Positions 6,968 to 9,525 of a DNA stretch of 9,525 bases are shown here, one piece after another. Each line of letters opens with the position of its first letter. Position 1 is the stretch's first letter. A program made the translations under genes and the position numbers. The stretch lies in assembly GCA_945863785.1 (NCBI GenBank), contig CAMBAQ010000066.1:1-9525 (forward strand). Reading direction: 5' to 3'. The DNA is from Chthoniobacter flavus. Lineage in GTDB: Bacteria; Verrucomicrobiota; Verrucomicrobiia; Chthoniobacterales; Terrimicrobiaceae. The notes under the pieces were generated by a model. It worked only from the letters and a program-made list of their open reading frames with translations. It made no database searches and was not told where the DNA came from.

Positions 6968-7591
6968 TTAATTATTTTTAACAAGAAGTCCGAGGCGCTC
7001 CGCTATGAGAACTAATTGCGCTAGAGACTCGACTCCCATTTTGTGCATCACTCGACCGCGATGGACTTTGACTGTTTGCTCTGTGATCCCTAGGGCGGAA
7101 GCGATTTGCTTGTTGGGTTCTCCTGATGCGACGTGAAGAAAAACTTCCTGTTCTCTTAATGTTAAAAGTCTAAGCCGGTTTTTGAGGGACGTTATTTCAT
7201 TCTGGGTTGATTGTTTTTCGTTTGTTCTTTTGATTCCAAGTTTAATGGCGCCAATAAGTTCAGAGTCTTTTACGGGTTTTGTTAAGAAATCGACAGCTCC
7301 GGCCTTGATTGCACGAACGCTCATGGGGATGTCTCCGTTTGCAGTGAGGAAGATGATTGCGAGGTTAGACGTGGCGTCGAGGAGATGTTGCTGTAGCTCA
7401 ATTCCGGTCATCATGGGCATCGAGACATCAAGCACGATGCAGGCGGGGGTATTGGGCTCGTATGCAGTGAGAAAGTCGGCGGCACTTCCGAAGGGGGTCA
7501 CCTCAAATCCTTCAGCGCGGAGAAGGCGCGAAAGTGCTCGGAGGAGTGCTGGTTCGTCATCAACGAGATAAACTTTTTGTTTAGGGGTCAT
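6968..7591 (-). CDS. Response regulator, FixJ type (REC + LuxR-type HTH)
   Basis: A 207-residue cytoplasmic transcription factor of a two-component system. The receiver domain (about residues 5-120) has the acidic pair Asp11/Asp12, the phospho-acceptor Asp55 in VLDVSMP, Thr83 in FLTANGD and Lys105 in LTKP; all key residues are intact. A linker with helical character (about 121-140) leads to a LuxR/GerE DNA-binding domain (about 141-205) with LTLREQEV and the helix-turn-helix KQIASALGITEQTVKVHRGRV (about 161-181). The phrase GDIPMSVRAIKAGAVDFLTKP is typical of the FixJ/TodT/StyR group. Its ATG overlaps the stop of the histidine kinase gene by 4 bases (ATGA, 7588-7591), which with the lack of a clear Shine-Dalgarno sequence indicates translational coupling and a cognate pair. 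Target genes are not shown by the sequence; the barrel gene next to it is the natural candidate. The name fixJ is not given because the nitrogen-fixation role is not supported. Confidence 0.95.
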   Translation of the reverse strand: MTPKQKVYLVDDEPALLRALSRLLRAEGFEVTPFGSAADFLTAYEPNTPACIVLDVSMPMMTGIELQQHLLDATSNLAIIFLTANGDIPMSVRAIKAGAVDFLTKPVKDSELIGAIKLGIKRTNEKQSTQNEITSLKNRLRLLTLREQEVFLHVASGEPNKQIASALGITEQTVKVHRGRVMHKMGVESLAQLVLIAERLGLLVKNN

Positions 7592-9411
7592 GAGTTGGAA
7601 GCGTCTAAGGGAAGGTTGAAGTGAAATATGGAGCCACGGTCTTTGGCCGACTCAGCCCAAAGATGCCCACCGTGTGCTCGGATAATCGTTCGTGATATGG
7701 CTAGACCCAGCCCCAGGCCATTGGGCTTAGTGGAATGAAAAGCATCAAAAATGCGTTCGACTTCTTCTGGCAATCCACATCCGGTATCCTGCACGGAGAA
7801 TTGAATAAATCCCTTGTCCTCTTTACAGGAAAGTGACAAATGCCGAGAGGGGGCATCAGTGCCCTCCATTGCATCGCAGGCATTTTTAATAAGGTTAAGC
7901 AGAACCTGTTCTACTGGAATGCGATCAGCATATAGTTTCGGTAGGTTGGAGGCTATTTTTTTGCTAATGAAGACTCCGTAGGCATCCACATCCGCTTGCG
8001 CGAGAGAAAGAGCTTTATCAAATAAATCCAGTGGCTCCACCTGCTCGAGAGCGGGCTCACCGCGACTCAAAATTGCGCGCAGTTTTTTGATAACATCAGC
8101 AGCTCGGATGTCGGCGCTGACGATGTCGTCAAGGATTTCTCGAAGTTCTTTTATGTCTGGTTCCTTTTGGGAAAGTAGGCGCTGTGCGGCTTGGGCGTTG
8201 CTGAGGATGATCGTGAGCGGTTGGTTGAGTTCGTGGGCGATGGAACTGGATAGCTCGCTCATTGAGGCCATTTGGGCGAGTTGGGCCATTTCCTCATTGT
8301 GCTGGGCCGTTTCAATGGCCAATGCTCGCTGGGAACTCAAATCAATCCCGATGCCGACTAAGTGGGGTTTTCCTCGAACCTCTACACGCACCATCGAGAA
8401 AAGATGACGAATGGACTGTCCGTCCTTTCGGATCAGATCGACCACGACCTCGTCGCTGCCCTTGGAAAACGCACGATCCCAGCTTCGATTCAGTTTGGGG
8501 AGATCCTGCTGACGGAAAAGATCCTCGGCCTTCATGCGTTTTGTTTCCTCATTCGAGTAGCCGGTGATTTTTTCGTGTTGGGAATTCCATCGTACGATTT
8601 GGCCTTCCCTCGCGTGGAGGTAGAGCATGCCCGGAGCGCTCTCGAAAATGGCATCGGTCAGTTGACGTTCGCGGTGGAGTTCGTATTCCCGGTTTTGAAG
8701 ATTGCTGGCTAATATGGCGGCGCGAACCATGTCATTACTGAGTTCCAGTCCCATAGTTGCGACGATTCCCATGAAAAAAAGGCTCGCGACGATCGGAGAA
8801 TCCACGTCCCCCCACAGAACAATCATCGTTTGGACCGAGAGAGCCATCACAAAAACCAGCATGCTTGTGCCCACGATGAGGGATCGATGGATGCCGATTC
8901 TGTGACCACTCAACGTCGCATCCACCAAATACACAGCCAGCAAAATCAGGCTAAGTTGTCCCACGAGCATGAGTGGATTGGGGGTGCCTTCCACTATGGT
9001 TACTGATTTTCCTAGAAACATGATCTTCCTCAACTCGGTAATCGAGGAGTAGTAGATGTTCGGAGTTAAGGTGAAATTCAAGAGGAGGCCGACGGTTCTC
9101 AATCCGCAAACGGAGAGAGCCAACCACTTGCGCCCGGTGCCCAGATAATAGTGAACAAATCCGACCATCGAGAGCGTGATCATCCAGCGTAGAACATTGA
9201 AGCACTGAAGGGCATGATTGTACTCGTGTGTGGTTTGGACGCTCATCATCCAAAGCTCACAAGCCGCCATCCCAGCGGTAGCCGTTGCCATCAGGCAGAA
9301 CATCAGGCTCGCGAGTGCGCTGCGTTGCCTATACCAGACAAACCCATGGATGGCGGCCAACGTGAGGGAGGCGGATGCCACCATGGACCAAATGATCGTG
9401 ACCCAGTTCAC
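7588..9411 (-). CDS. Membrane sensor histidine kinase (7TM + PAS + HisKA + HATPase)
   Basis: A 607-residue inner-membrane kinase that should phosphorylate the adjacent response regulator. About seven hydrophobic segments lie at roughly residues 3-26, 32-55, 70-90, 95-118, 147-165, 175-200 and 204-224, resembling the 7TM sensor region of some histidine kinases. A PAS domain follows (about 249-363; FESAPGMLYL, ITGYSNEE). The dimerisation domain has the phospho-accepting His393 in SIAHELNQPL, a FixL/NtrB/DctB-like H-box. The ATPase domain shows the N box NLIKNACDAM (506-515), G1 DTGCGLP (542-548), an F-box FDAF (555-558) and G2 GLGLGLA (565-571). All catalytic motifs are intact. The start is a GTG at 9411; an in-frame stop lies 24 bases further upstream with no other start between. 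An ATG at 9384 is an alternative that would shorten TM1. No Shine-Dalgarno sequence is visible. No haem-binding PAS histidine or other cofactor site could be assigned, so the signal is unknown. Confidence 0.94.
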   Translation of the reverse strand: MNWVTIIWSMVASASLTLAAIHGFVWYRQRSALASLMFCLMATATAGMAACELWMMSVQTTHEYNHALQCFNVLRWMITLSMVGFVHYYLGTGRKWLALSVCGLRTVGLLLNFTLTPNIYYSSITELRKIMFLGKSVTIVEGTPNPLMLVGQLSLILLAVYLVDATLSGHRIGIHRSLIVGTSMLVFVMALSVQTMIVLWGDVDSPIVASLFFMGIVATMGLELSNDMVRAAILASNLQNREYELHRERQLTDAIFESAPGMLYLHAREGQIVRWNSQHEKITGYSNEETKRMKAEDLFRQQDLPKLNRSWDRAFSKGSDEVVVDLIRKDGQSIRHLFSMVRVEVRGKPHLVGIGIDLSSQRALAIETAQHNEEMAQLAQMASMSELSSSIAHELNQPLTIILSNAQAAQRLLSQKEPDIKELREILDDIVSADIRAADVIKKLRAILSRGEPALEQVEPLDLFDKALSLAQADVDAYGVFISKKIASNLPKLYADRIPVEQVLLNLIKNACDAMEGTDAPSRHLSLSCKEDKGFIQFSVQDTGCGLPEEVERIFDAFHSTKPNGLGLGLAISRTIIRAHGGHLWAESAKDRGSIFHFNLPLDASNS

Positions 9412-9471
9412 AGCGTGGAGTCGTTTAGGATTACGTTATAATCGCGGGGGTGAGACCACATGGATTCCTTA

Positions 9472-9501
9472 AATATAGCTTCCAGACCGAGAAACGATCA
9501 A
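9472..9501 (-). promoter_or_regulatory. Probable sigma-70-type promoter of the kinase-regulator operon
   Basis: On the - strand, TTGATC (9501-9496) and TATATT (9477-9472) are separated by 18 bases. The match to consensus is 4 of 6 at -35 and 5 of 6 at -10. This would start transcription near 9465, leaving a leader of about 50 bases before the GTG at 9411. The position fits, but in a non-model phylum the consensus may differ. Confidence 0.45.
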
Positions 9502-9525
9502 GCCAGAAGAGGCTTAGGTTTTGTT

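Noticed and set aside
7588..9411. Naming the two-component pair fixL/fixJ
   Set aside because: The core motifs resemble that group, but there is no visible haem site and no nitrogen-fixation or respiratory gene nearby, so the symbol would overstate the evidence.
9437..9442. Perfect TATAAT on the + strand near the right edge
   Set aside because: No acceptable -35 lies about 17 bases upstream and any gene it might serve is outside the window.
9500..9515. Hairpin AAGCC-N6-GGCTT followed by AGGTTTTGTT on the + strand, a possible terminator
   Set aside because: The stem is only 5 bases, the T run is interrupted, no + strand gene ends just upstream, and it overlaps the -35 of the better-supported kinase promoter.

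Overview
The window looks like ordinary chromosome of a diderm bacterium with moderate GC content. LL-diaminopimelate aminotransferase (DapL), bacterial LeuC and LeuD, a 7TM/PAS sensor kinase and an outer-membrane barrel protein together are compatible with Verrucomicrobia or a neighbouring PVC lineage. That is an inference from gene content and protein style; no rRNA or other marker is present. No tRNA or rRNA gene, transposase, CRISPR array, integrase or phage gene was recognised.

Layout on the + strand, left part: the 3' end of dapL (lysine / peptidoglycan precursor synthesis, cut by the window edge), then ppk1 (polyphosphate kinase), then leuC and leuD (two subunits of isopropylmalate dehydratase, leucine synthesis). 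leuA and leuB are not in the window. The gaps are short, so this reads as a housekeeping block, although only leuC-leuD is a clear functional pair.

Layout on the - strand, right part, read right to left: a membrane histidine kinase (7 TM + PAS + HisKA + HATPase) overlaps by 4 bases a FixJ/LuxR-type response regulator. After a roughly 200-base, very AT-rich gap comes a signal-peptide-bearing outer-membrane beta-barrel protein, which converges on leuD. A plausible sigma-70-type promoter lies just upstream of the kinase. The AT-rich gap holds an inverted repeat and helically spaced A/T tracts, which makes it the best candidate regulatory region here.

Working model: the kinase senses a membrane-associated or redox signal and phosphorylates the regulator, which may control the barrel gene beside it. 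The two-component pairing is strong. The sensed signal, the barrel's cargo and the regulatory link are not shown by the sequence. I found no clear evidence for a wholly new system; the kinase-regulator-barrel trio is the part most worth follow-up.
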